Positions 1 to 5,379 of a stretch of DNA of 5,379 nucleotides are shown here, in pieces. Under the pieces are notes generated by a model, which was not told the origin of the DNA, did no database searches, and saw nothing but the letters and a program-made list of their open reading frames with translations. How positions within the stretch are numbered: position 1 is the stretch's first letter; every line of letters starts with the position of its first letter. Origin of the DNA: JAMCZC01 sp964364925. Lineage in GTDB: Bacteria; Patescibacteriota; Microgenomatia; Levybacterales; UBA12049. A program made the translations under genes and the position numbers. Location of the stretch: assembly GCA_964364925.1 (NCBI GenBank), contig CAYIOB010000054.1:1-5379 (forward strand), read 5' to 3'.

Positions 1-552
1 TAACAGGATTAACGGAAGCCATAACGCGGCGTTTAAAATTGTTCCCCATTCCATCCATGCAACAAAAAATCCGGAAAAAGAAAAAGAGATTGCTCCCAGT
101 AAGCTTGCTTCTTTTTTTAACTTTAAATTATTTAAATATAAATACACAAATATTCCTGCGAGCAATGGCTCAATTAAAATTAACATGCTCCACGCTGTAC
201 TCATCGGCAAAATAAAGAATAAAATATTAAGTGGATAAAATACGGCTGATTGAAAGTTGGCAAGAAGAGGCGTTCCTGCAAAATTATAAGGATTCCAAAG
301 AGGAAGATTTCCGTTTTTTAAAGTATTTATAGCAAGATTTTTCCAAGGGTACTGCTGCCTGACAGGGTCTGTCACCAAGAAATTTTTATAAGGTAATCCG
401 TTAGGATTGGTTTTAAAATATGCATCTCTAAAGGGATAATATAAACCAACTATTGTGTCTGATGGAATAGGCAGTAATCCTTTTATCAAAAACTGCCAAA
501 AGAAAACTAAAACAATTCCTAAAATTAGAACAAAAGGTAAAAAATTTTTCAT
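1..552 (-). CDS. YfhO-family polytopic membrane protein (paralogue B), N-terminal 184 residues, cut by window edge
   Basis: The frame starts at ATG (552-550) and is open through base 1, so the missing C-terminus is only the window edge. Visible in the protein: a TM helix at about residues 5-24, then an extracytoplasmic loop with a P-S-D motif (D32) and the signature TDPVRQQYPWK (61-71). GNLPLWNPY (81-89), GTPLLAN (93-99) and Q-S-A-V (101-104) follow, then hydrophobic helices around 107-118, 121-140, 150-168 and 172-184. These are hallmarks of the YfhO family (Pfam PF09586), predicted GT-C fold. In Bacillus and Listeria, YfhO homologues add sugars to lipoteichoic acid from a lipid-linked donor outside the membrane. 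By inference this one also transfers a sugar at the cell surface; the substrate is unknown. Residues 61-184 align without gaps to the complete paralogue encoded at 1915-4263. Its ATG overlaps the TGA of the upstream GT4 gene (ATGA, 549-552) and no Shine-Dalgarno is visible, so translation is probably coupled. Confidence 0.88.
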   Translation of the reverse strand, partial: MKNFLPFVLILGIVLVFFWQFLIKGLLPIPSDTIVGLYYPFRDAYFKTNPNGLPYKNFLVTDPVRQQYPWKNLAINTLKNGNLPLWNPYNFAGTPLLANFQSAVFYPLNILFFILPMSTAWSMLILIEPLLAGIFVYLYLNNLKLKKEASLLGAISFSFSGFFVAWMEWGTILNAALWLPLILL

Positions 553-1622
553 TGCAAAATTAAATTGTTAATTTCCCGGCAAAATCTTTCTTTGCTAAAT
601 TTTTTGGCAGATTCCATGGCCTGTTCCGAAAGCTTATTTAGAAACGGCTCGTTTTTTATCAATTCCATAGTTTTTGATTGAAGTTCTTCTATTGAATCCC
701 AAAGAAACCCATTTTCACCCTCTGTTACTATTTCTCTTTGACCCCCCGCATTAATAACAACAGGCACTGCTCCCGCACCCATAGCTTCAACTGTTGAAAT
801 CCCAAAATGCTCGGCAAATTCGGGATGTTCTTTTAAATTTTCCCCAAAACCTGAAGCGTGCCAATAAATTTTAGCTTTGGAATAAATATCGCCCAATGCA
901 TCGTTTGGAGAATTTACGATAAACCTAATCGGATATCCACGTGTTAGTTTTTTTATTTCCTCAAACTGTTTTTTATCATTTTCCCTTATGCTGACTGCAA
1001 GAACAAACTCCCAATCCCTAAGACCCTTATCAACCATTTCTTTAAATGCTTTAACCATTACTGCTTGTTTTTTATAATCGTCTACTCCTATTACGTTTTT
1101 TACCCTGAATCTTCCAACATGAAGAATTATGTTTTTTTTCTGGGCTTTATTTGTATACAAATTAACAGGGGGATATATAACTGTGGTCATTTTTGAAAAT
1201 TTGCCTGCATTAAACGACTTTGTATATTCAGCATTACAAAAAATTCCCGTAACCCTTAAAAGTTTTATTCTAGTTTTTAATTTTTTTTTCTCAATTGCGT
1301 CTAATGGCTGCTGTATATGAAGTAAAGTTTTTTTTGAAAGAAGAAATGGTATACTGCCGTCGCTTAGAACGATTATTACATCGTATTTTTTGCTTTCCAA
1401 TATTCTATTAAAAAAACCAAATCCCGGTGTAAAAATGTTTTTTGTAATTTTAACTTTTGAGAGATCAATGGTAAAACGCTTTAGAAGTTCTTCTATGTCT
1501 TTTTTATTATCCCAAAAAACATATACCTCATGCTTTTTTGATAAGCACTCGGCAATGGTCATCATATATTTCTCTCCACCGCCTAAATCATCAACATACG
1601 GATCGAATATACCTATTCTCAC
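549..1622 (-). CDS. GT4-family (GT-B fold) glycosyltransferase
   Basis: This 357-residue protein is a soluble, probably membrane-peripheral glycosyltransferase that would move a sugar from a nucleotide donor to a lipid or glycan acceptor in the cytoplasm. An N-terminal Rossmann half opens with RIGIFDPYVDDLGGGEKY and has the glycine loop at 14-16. The linker carries YPPV (150-153) and HVGRF (168-172). The C-terminal half has the family 4 signature E271-HFGISTV-E279 (the E-X7-E motif), EAMGAGAVPVV (279-289), the GGQREIV loop (293-299) and NGFLW (304-308). Length is typical for GT4. Residues 256-271 (SGFGEN...EFAEHFG) recall the ALG11-like mannosyltransferase branch, but the sugar cannot be assigned. 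The start is GTG at 1622-1620: an in-frame TAG lies three codons upstream, the next ATG is at codons 20-21, and the N-terminus fits the family from the GTG. There is no usable Shine-Dalgarno; a -10 box ends six bases upstream. The stop overlaps the next gene's ATG by ATGA, pairing it with a YfhO protein. Confidence 0.93.
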   Translation of the reverse strand: MRIGIFDPYVDDLGGGEKYMMTIAECLSKKHEVYVFWDNKKDIEELLKRFTIDLSKVKITKNIFTPGFGFFNRILESKKYDVIIVLSDGSIPFLLSKKTLLHIQQPLDAIEKKKLKTRIKLLRVTGIFCNAEYTKSFNAGKFSKMTTVIYPPVNLYTNKAQKKNIILHVGRFRVKNVIGVDDYKKQAVMVKAFKEMVDKGLRDWEFVLAVSIRENDKKQFEEIKKLTRGYPIRFIVNSPNDALGDIYSKAKIYWHASGFGENLKEHPEFAEHFGISTVEAMGAGAVPVVINAGGQREIVTEGENGFLWDSIEELQSKTMELIKNEPFLNKLSEQAMESAKKFSKERFCREINNLILQ

Positions 1623-1628
1623 AATCTT

Positions 1629-1656
1629 ATTCTAGCAAGTTTTATTCTCCTTGCAA
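1629..1656 (-). promoter_or_regulatory. Predicted sigma70-type promoter for the GT4-YfhO unit (leaderless)
   Basis: Read on the minus strand: -35 TTGCAA (1656-1651, four of six to TTGACA), a 16-base spacer, then TAGAAT (1634-1629, five of six to TATAAT) preceded by TGC, an extended -10 (TGn). Six bases separate the -10 from the GTG start at 1622, so the expected transcription start falls on or next to the start codon. An AAGGAG hexamer (1653-1648, minus) is the only strong Shine-Dalgarno-like string here. It lies 24 bases before the GTG and inside the promoter spacer, so it should not be part of the mRNA. The -35 is shared with the plus-strand promoter. This is prediction by eye only. Confidence 0.5.
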
Positions 1657-1680
1657 AGCTCAAGAACAATGCTCTATAAT
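1651..1680 (+). promoter_or_regulatory. Predicted sigma70-type promoter for the DUF5652-like gene (leaderless)
   Basis: Plus strand: -35 TTGCAA (1651-1656), an 18-base spacer, and a perfect consensus -10 TATAAT (1675-1680). Six bases (CAGGGT) follow, then ATG at 1687, so the predicted transcription start coincides with the A of the ATG. The AGGG next to the ATG is too close to act as a Shine-Dalgarno. TTGCAA is its own reverse complement and serves equally as the -35 of the divergent minus-strand promoter, so the two polymerases would compete for it. Confidence 0.55.
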
Positions 1681-1686
1681 CAGGGT

Positions 1687-1926
1687 ATGAACGGTTTATA
1701 CGGCCTGACTCAAATTTCCCCGGTTTTGCTTTTTGTTTTATTTTTATGGTCTCTTCTTTGGAAAGGAATCGCATTGTGGAGAGCAACAAAAAACGAGCAA
1801 AGAAATTGGTTCGTGGTTATGCTTGTAGTTAATACTGTCGGGATACTGGAAATTGCTTATTTATTCTTTTTCGCAAAAAAGAAAATGAAGCTCTCCGAGC
1901 TAAAATTCTGGGAATCAAAACAATAA
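1687..1926 (+). CDS. Small two-helix membrane protein, DUF5652-like
   Basis: This 79-residue protein has two predicted TM helices (about 11-29 and 41-62) joined by a short polar loop, K-N-E-Q-R-N (35-40), and ends in a lysine-rich cytoplasmic-type tail (64-79). LFLWSLLWKGIALWRA (18-33) and NWFVVMLVVNTVGILEIAYLF (40-60) match the pattern I know for DUF5652, a family without assigned function that is common in Candidate Phyla Radiation genomes. The second-helix pattern also resembles the PLDc_N domain, so a distant link is possible. Start choice: the frame is open from TTG at 1651 and has ATG at 1669, but the ATG at 1687 is preferred. The perfect -10 TATAAT lies at 1675-1680, and a transcript from it would begin at 1687, excluding the earlier starts. 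Homology also begins just after it. It is the only plus-strand gene; its last 12 bases overlap the 3' end of the convergent YfhO gene. Function is unknown. Confidence 0.8.
   Translation: MNGLYGLTQISPVLLFVLFLWSLLWKGIALWRATKNEQRNWFVVMLVVNTVGILEIAYLFFFAKKKMKLSELKFWESKQ
1875..1901 (-). terminator. Weak candidate intrinsic terminator after the YfhO gene (paralogue A)
   Basis: On the minus strand, 13 bases past the TGA at 1917-1915, AGCTC-GGA-GAGCT (1901-1889) forms a 5-bp stem with a 3-base loop. After three bases a T-rich stretch follows (TTTTCTTTTTT, 1885-1875). The position is right for ending the phosphodiesterase-GT2-YfhO transcript, but the stem is short, the T-tract starts late and is interrupted, and the bases also encode the end of the convergent small gene. 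If it fails, transcription would run antisense through 1687-1926 into the GT4 gene. Confidence 0.3.
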
Positions 1927-4263
1927 TTTTTTACCTCTAAGTAAATAAATAGAGAAAATCAAACCGGAAAAACCGCCTAAGACTACGGCCAAAATACCGA
2001 TTTTAAAGCTTAAGGGGTCGTAAGTAAACGTAACTGTATGGTTTCCCTGTGGCACAACTACCGCTCTAAAAGCGTAATCTGCCAAATATATTTCTAATTC
2101 TTTGCCATCCACATATGCCTTCCAACCAGGGTAATAAGTATCTGATAGAAATAACAGAGAACTTGTGTCTGCTTTAGTTTTAATTACAACTTGACTAGGA
2201 GTATGTTCAGAAACCAACGCTTCGCCCTTAAAATCAATTGTTGATTGTAATCCCGGATTTTTTGCCAGAACTATTGAGTTTCTAAGATCAAAATTATTGC
2301 TAAACATTGTATCCAGTGTTTCTTGCGGGTTTTCCGCAACTTTATATTTATCAACTAAGAATGCTCTGGGATAAGCACCGTTATTTTTATATATTTGATA
2401 TTTATCATCTCCGTAGATTAGTGTAAACGCATCCTTTGGATAATCCCAATATGGAAATGTCCAAACATTGTTTCCGTCGGAAATTTTATGAACAACATAT
2501 TTTACGCCTAAAAGGTTAACTGCTTTAGCGGTATTTACGCCGTTTCTGGAAAAGGAAACGACTGAACGGGCAGATTCCTCAACTCTTCCACTTGCTAGGC
2601 TTGCAATAAACCCTCCATATTTTCTTATGTAAACTGCGTCATATCCCTCAATGGAAGGCAGGGAATAATAAACGGAAACTTCTGCTCCATAGTTACCGAC
2701 AGCTCTTTCGTAACCTGAAATTTTTTCAAGCTCACGGGTTATGGGAAGATCGATAAATGCTAAGTTTTTGGGATCAAACGCCTGCCATTTTGCTGCAAAA
2801 CGCAATAAATCAAAAGCCACAAGTATAACTATAAAAAAATAAATTGCATACTTTATGTTTTTATTAATCTTAAGCTTTTTTTTAATAAGCAAAAACAAAA
2901 TGCAAGAAGTAAAAAGAAAAAAGATTATTGTCGGCAGAATAAGATTTTGTTTTGCAATAATAATTTTATCTATTGGCAATATCAATTTAAACAAAACAAC
3001 AAGCCACAGGCTAACAAAAACAATAGCAAATCCGCCTAGCCATAGAAAGATTTTTTTAAATCTTTTATTTTCTGCGTCTTCAAATAAATATTCTAATCCA
3101 AAACCTGACAAAACCGCAAAGGAAAAGCTAAACAATACTATGATTCTGCTTGCGGCACTGGTTGATAAAACCGGAAAGCGAGAGGCTATTAATAAATCCA
3201 AAACCGGAGTTTGAAATGCCAAAAGAATAGCCAAAATAGCTGAAATAATAAAGAAAATTACTCGAGTAATTTTTCTACTCATAAATACGTAAAAAGCAAC
3301 CATTAATGGTATTAATCCTATATATGCATTCCACTCCGCATAATGACCAAACCAATCGTTTCTGGTAACAGGATTTCCTAAGAAATCCGGGGCTATAAAC
3401 GTAGGCATATATCCCCACGGGATTGTTTCCGCTTTCTGAAAAAGAGTACTTCTTAGGGTTTGCGAATAAAGCTCAATTGACGGAAGAAGTTGCGGCAGAG
3501 AAAGTAAAACTCCGAAAAAGGCAAAAAGCGCTAGGTAGAAAGTATTAGGCCTATTCTTTGTTTGAAAAAATTTAAATATTATGTAAGAAACTACAAAAAC
3601 AAAAAAATAAAAACTTATTTGAAAATGTCCGCTGAAAAATGATAAAGGAATAGTTAGCGACAATAAAAATAAATACCTTATTTTATTAGACGAATAAAAC
3701 TTTTCTATGCTAAAAATTGCTAAAGGCAAAAATAAAATTGAATAACCTAAGGTTGCGTATCCCATCCAGGTGGTAATAAATCCGCAGAACATAAAAGCAA
3801 TTGAAGAAATTAAACTTCCTGGGCGTTTGAGGCCTAAAGCTCTCATTAATAAATACATGAAAAGTCCTGCCAACAATGGCTGCAGTAAAACTAAAACGCT
3901 CCAAGCATCTATAAAAGGAAAAACAAAAAATAATATATTAAATGGGGATAAAACAGCAGATTGATAATTAGCAAGGTGAGGAGTTCCTGAAAAGCTATAT
4001 GGATTCCAAAGGGGAATTTGCCCGGCTTTTAAAGATTGTATAGTAAAATGTTTCCAGGGATAAATTTGACCTATTACATCCGGCATAGCGTTATTTTTTA
4101 CAGGGCCGGCAAATTGAGGGTATGTACTCCAGGGTGAGAAAAAATTTACCTGATAATTTGAAGCGAAAGGAACTTTATTTTTTATAAAATACGGGCTTGA
4201 AAAAATAAACCAAATTAAAAAGATAAAAATGATTGGCCAAAATCTAAACAAAAACTTTTTCAT
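1915..4263 (-). CDS. YfhO-family polytopic membrane protein (paralogue A), complete, predicted GT-C glycosyltransferase
   Basis: This 782-residue protein is predicted to transfer sugar from a lipid-linked donor to a surface acceptor on the outer face of the membrane, by analogy with Firmicutes YfhO. TM1 is at about 8-26. The first extracytoplasmic loop holds the family signature: D62, Q66, YPWK (68-71), PLWNPY (84-89), SGTPHLAN (92-99). About a dozen further helices lie between 105 and 490 (for example 150-170, 196-233, 240-260, 334-352, 370-393, 405-428, 441-461, 471-490). Residues ~495-750 form a large soluble outer domain ending in the characteristic SDTYYPGWKAYVDG (707-720), VVVPQGNHTVTFTYDP (735-750) beta-rich segment. 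A last TM follows (753-775) with basic tail RGKK. D62 is the only acidic residue between TM1 and residue 70, so it is the best catalytic candidate. The ATG overlaps the GT2 stop (ATGA, 4260-4263), implying coupling. Length is within the usual YfhO range; no truncation. Exact family role is inference; membership is firm. Confidence 0.92.
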   Translation of the reverse strand: MKKFLFRFWPIIFIFLIWFIFSSPYFIKNKVPFASNYQVNFFSPWSTYPQFAGPVKNNAMPDVIGQIYPWKHFTIQSLKAGQIPLWNPYSFSGTPHLANYQSAVLSPFNILFFVFPFIDAWSVLVLLQPLLAGLFMYLLMRALGLKRPGSLISSIAFMFCGFITTWMGYATLGYSILFLPLAIFSIEKFYSSNKIRYLFLLSLTIPLSFFSGHFQISFYFFVFVVSYIIFKFFQTKNRPNTFYLALFAFFGVLLSLPQLLPSIELYSQTLRSTLFQKAETIPWGYMPTFIAPDFLGNPVTRNDWFGHYAEWNAYIGLIPLMVAFYVFMSRKITRVIFFIISAILAILLAFQTPVLDLLIASRFPVLSTSAASRIIVLFSFSFAVLSGFGLEYLFEDAENKRFKKIFLWLGGFAIVFVSLWLVVLFKLILPIDKIIIAKQNLILPTIIFFLFTSCILFLLIKKKLKINKNIKYAIYFFIVILVAFDLLRFAAKWQAFDPKNLAFIDLPITRELEKISGYERAVGNYGAEVSVYYSLPSIEGYDAVYIRKYGGFIASLASGRVEESARSVVSFSRNGVNTAKAVNLLGVKYVVHKISDGNNVWTFPYWDYPKDAFTLIYGDDKYQIYKNNGAYPRAFLVDKYKVAENPQETLDTMFSNNFDLRNSIVLAKNPGLQSTIDFKGEALVSEHTPSQVVIKTKADTSSLLFLSDTYYPGWKAYVDGKELEIYLADYAFRAVVVPQGNHTVTFTYDPLSFKIGILAVVLGGFSGLIFSIYLLRGKKLLF
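3254..3273. repeat. Perfect 20-bp palindrome inside the YfhO gene
   Basis: AAAATTACTC is followed directly by its reverse complement (arms 3254-3263 and 3264-3273) with no spacer; the centre is CTCGAG. It lies in the coding region for residues ~330-337 (the K-I-T-R-V-I stretch between two TM helices). It could be chance in AT-rich DNA or a symmetrical protein-binding site; as RNA it would be a short hairpin with a 4-base loop. Confidence 0.6.
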
Positions 4264-5021
4264 TTTCTAGAATCCGTCTTTTTTTGCATTTCCCAAAGCC
4301 TTGCGTAAGTGATAAACATACTAAATGCTTGGTAAATGCTTTCAATTAAGCCCACCATGCCTACTTTATATCCGCCTTGTCTAATATAAGAATTTAGAAA
4401 TGCGGTCATCATTACTCTCGGGAATCTCCACCAAGTCATTTTCGGATGATTTGATTTGAAACGTAACTCTGCTTCTGTTTTTGACCACTCCAGTGTTTTA
4501 TTAACCATTGAGGTTAAATCCCGATGCGTGTAATGAAGCAAAAATCCTCCCAATTCACCAACTTTTCCCTCTACAATCGGACTTTCATGAAGCTTGCCTT
4601 GCCAACCTTTTAATTTATCCTTTTTAAAAAGTCTTTCTAGTTTTTCGATGTATGGCCACGCGTTTTCTCCCAAATAAAAATTTTCCCTTAAAATCTTGTA
4701 AGCGGAAATTCCGGAATTTACATCAGTTACAATCTTTCTTTTTATGTTTGTTGCAAGTTCTGATGTTATTCTTTCGTCTGCATCCACATACAAAACCCAT
4801 TTGCCCGCTGCTTTTTCTAATCCGAAATTTCTGCTTTCTGAAAAATCCTGCATTTCATGTTTAAAAATTTTTGCCTTTTTCTTTTCTGCAATTTCTATTG
4901 TTTTGTCTTCCGACCCGCCGTCTACAACAATAATTTCGTCGCAAAAAGATAAGCTATCAAGACAATTACCTATTAAATCTTGTCCGTTTTTAACAATTAC
5001 AATTGCGGATATATTTATCAT
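4260..5021 (-). CDS. GT2-family (GT-A fold) glycosyltransferase, WaaE/KdtX-like
   Basis: This 253-residue protein is a predicted cytoplasmic inverting glycosyltransferase using a nucleotide sugar. The N-terminus ISAIVIVKNG (4-13) is the usual first strand of GT-A enzymes. IIVVDGGSEDKT (30-41) contains the nucleotide-binding Asp34, and ESRNFGLEKAAGKWVLYVDADERIT (62-86) carries the D80-A-D82 metal-binding motif. LHE (144-146) is the likely catalytic or acceptor-side segment. This arrangement matches the WaaE/KdtX beta-glucosyltransferase-like subgroup of GT2 (LPS core and surface glycan enzymes), though donor and acceptor here are unknown. Residues ~197-240 are hydrophobic and aromatic without a clean TM helix, consistent with membrane association. 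It lacks the two C-terminal TM helices of CsbB/DPM-type polyprenyl-phosphate glycosyltransferases. Both ends overlap neighbours by ATGA (5018-5021 and 4260-4263), so it sits in the middle of a three-gene coupled unit and probably acts just before the YfhO protein in the same pathway. Confidence 0.92.
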   Translation of the reverse strand: MINISAIVIVKNGQDLIGNCLDSLSFCDEIIVVDGGSEDKTIEIAEKKKAKIFKHEMQDFSESRNFGLEKAAGKWVLYVDADERITSELATNIKRKIVTDVNSGISAYKILRENFYLGENAWPYIEKLERLFKKDKLKGWQGKLHESPIVEGKVGELGGFLLHYTHRDLTSMVNKTLEWSKTEAELRFKSNHPKMTWWRFPRVMMTAFLNSYIRQGGYKVGMVGLIESIYQAFSMFITYARLWEMQKKTDSRK

Positions 5022-5379
5022 ATTAAATCTTCAAATTTGGCAAGAGCAAAAGGAATAAGCATTTCATCCTCTGTTAATCCTCCATGATGACCTTTAAATT
5101 CAAATAATTCTCCTTTAATATGTTCGTACCATATTGTATTTCCGCGAAAAGGCAATATTACAATATTTCCCAATCTTTGTAAAAACTCCGAACTTGGACT
5201 TCCATCTCCAAACAAACCCATCTTGACAGCCTCTTCCGTTTTTAAAATCAAAGCATGTTTTCCATAAGCCTCTTTTAAATAAAACACTATCTCTTCTCTT
5301 TTTTCCTCTTTTATTGCAAGAAATACGTCTCTTGGGCTTCCCCAGGGCCATCCACGGCTAGCGTAATCCGGCTTTCGGC
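5018..5379 (-). CDS. Alkaline-phosphatase-superfamily protein (type I phosphodiesterase/nucleotide pyrophosphatase-like), C-terminal 119 residues
   Basis: The frame is open from the right edge (first full codon 5377-5375) to TGA at 5020-5018, so this is the 3' end of a longer gene whose start is outside the window. The GTG at 5287 is an internal valine codon, not a start: family-like sequence continues upstream of it (G-S-P-R-D-V-F-L, about 13-20 of the visible part). Recognisable segments are GLFGDGSPSSEFLQRLGNIV (54-73), ILPFRGNTIWY (74-84) and GHHGGLTEDEMLIPF (96-110). The last is the usual C-terminal motif of this metal-dependent phosphohydrolase superfamily (PF01663-like), and one of its histidines is expected to bind a metal ion. 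The nucleophile and remaining metal ligands lie upstream and cannot be checked. Its stop overlaps the ATG of the GT2 gene (ATGA, 5018-5021). Beside glycosyltransferases it could act on phosphorylated or nucleotide-linked sugars or on a surface phosphodiester, but this is only context inference. Confidence 0.78.
   Translation of the reverse strand, partial: RKPDYASRGWPWGSPRDVFLAIKEEKREEIVFYLKEAYGKHALILKTEEAVKMGLFGDGSPSSEFLQRLGNIVILPFRGNTIWYEHIKGELFEFKGHHGGLTEDEMLIPFALAKFEDLI

Noticed and set aside
1..552. A truncated or decayed YfhO copy.
   Set aside because: The frame is intact to base 1 and all signature motifs are present; the missing end is the window boundary.
1129..1635. Plus-strand frames at 1129-1320 and 1390-1635.
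   Set aside because: They are antisense shadows of the GT4 gene, which has clear family motifs across the same stretch.
1626..1653. A leader mini-ORF (TTG-CTA-GAA-TAA) behind the AAGGAG on the minus strand.
   Set aside because: Three codons from a TTG inside a promoter spacer and -10 box; there is nothing to support translation.
1651..1686. Earlier in-frame starts for the DUF5652-like gene (TTG at 1651, ATG at 1669).
   Set aside because: No Shine-Dalgarno precedes either, and both lie inside the predicted promoter upstream of the expected transcription start; homology-like sequence begins after 1687.
2855..3214. Plus-strand open frame of 119 codons.
   Set aside because: It lies wholly inside the well-supported YfhO gene on the other strand; the lysine, serine and asparagine-rich product has no domain pattern.
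549..5020. TGA recoded as glycine, as in Gracilibacteria/SR1.
   Set aside because: Four minus-strand genes end at TGA at the expected protein end, three of them inside ATGA overlaps with the next start; no in-frame TGA is needed inside any gene.
4652..5058. Plus-strand frames opposite the GT2 gene.
   Set aside because: The GT2 motifs (VDG, DAD, LHE) fix the minus-strand reading; the opposing products are low-complexity.
5152..5167. Short tandem CAATATT repeats (8-base period).
   Set aside because: Only two units, inside coding sequence for the G-N-I-V-I-L segment; explained by codon use in AT-rich DNA.
5018..5287. A complete 89-residue gene starting at GTG 5287.
   Set aside because: The frame continues open to the window edge with family-like residues upstream, so the GTG is internal and the gene is partial.
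5115..5351. A second minus-strand frame near the right edge.
   Set aside because: It overlaps the phosphohydrolase frame, which is open to the edge and has family motifs; this one has none.

Overview
The window looks like a chromosomal piece from an AT-rich, compact bacterial genome, most likely Candidate Phyla Radiation (Patescibacteria, probably Microgenomates). The basis is a DUF5652-type small membrane protein, two YfhO-type membrane proteins whose N-terminal signatures I associate with that group, 4-base gene overlaps, and almost no non-coding DNA. This taxonomic call comes from memory of the families, not from a search. All five gene ends seen here use TGA or TAA as stop, with TGA inside ATGA overlaps, so nothing suggests a recoded TGA.

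Layout, right to left on the minus strand: the C-terminal 119 residues of an alkaline-phosphatase-superfamily (type I phosphodiesterase/nucleotide pyrophosphatase-like) protein enter from the right edge (5379-5018). They overlap by ATGA with a GT2 glycosyltransferase (5021-4260), which overlaps by ATGA with a complete 782-residue YfhO-family membrane protein (4263-1915). A small convergent plus-strand gene for a two-TM DUF5652-like protein (1687-1926) sits behind it. Next comes a second minus-strand unit: a GT4 glycosyltransferase with a GTG start (1622-549), overlapping by ATGA with a second YfhO-family protein (552 to beyond the left edge).

The genes fit a cell-surface glycan or glycolipid locus. 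Cytoplasmic glycosyltransferases (GT2, GT4) are each directly coupled to a polytopic YfhO protein. In Firmicutes, YfhO proteins act as GT-C-like enzymes that glycosylate surface polymers outside the membrane. The two glycosyltransferase-YfhO pairs are therefore read as parallel cassettes. Donor and acceptor cannot be told from sequence.

The only real intergenic gap (1623-1686, 64 bp) holds what looks like a pair of divergent promoters. They share one palindromic -35 hexamer (TTGCAA, 1651-1656). In both directions the -10 box ends six bases before the start codon, which predicts leaderless mRNAs both ways. No strong Shine-Dalgarno is well placed at any visible start in the window. I see no RNA genes, CRISPR arrays, insertion sequences or phage genes.
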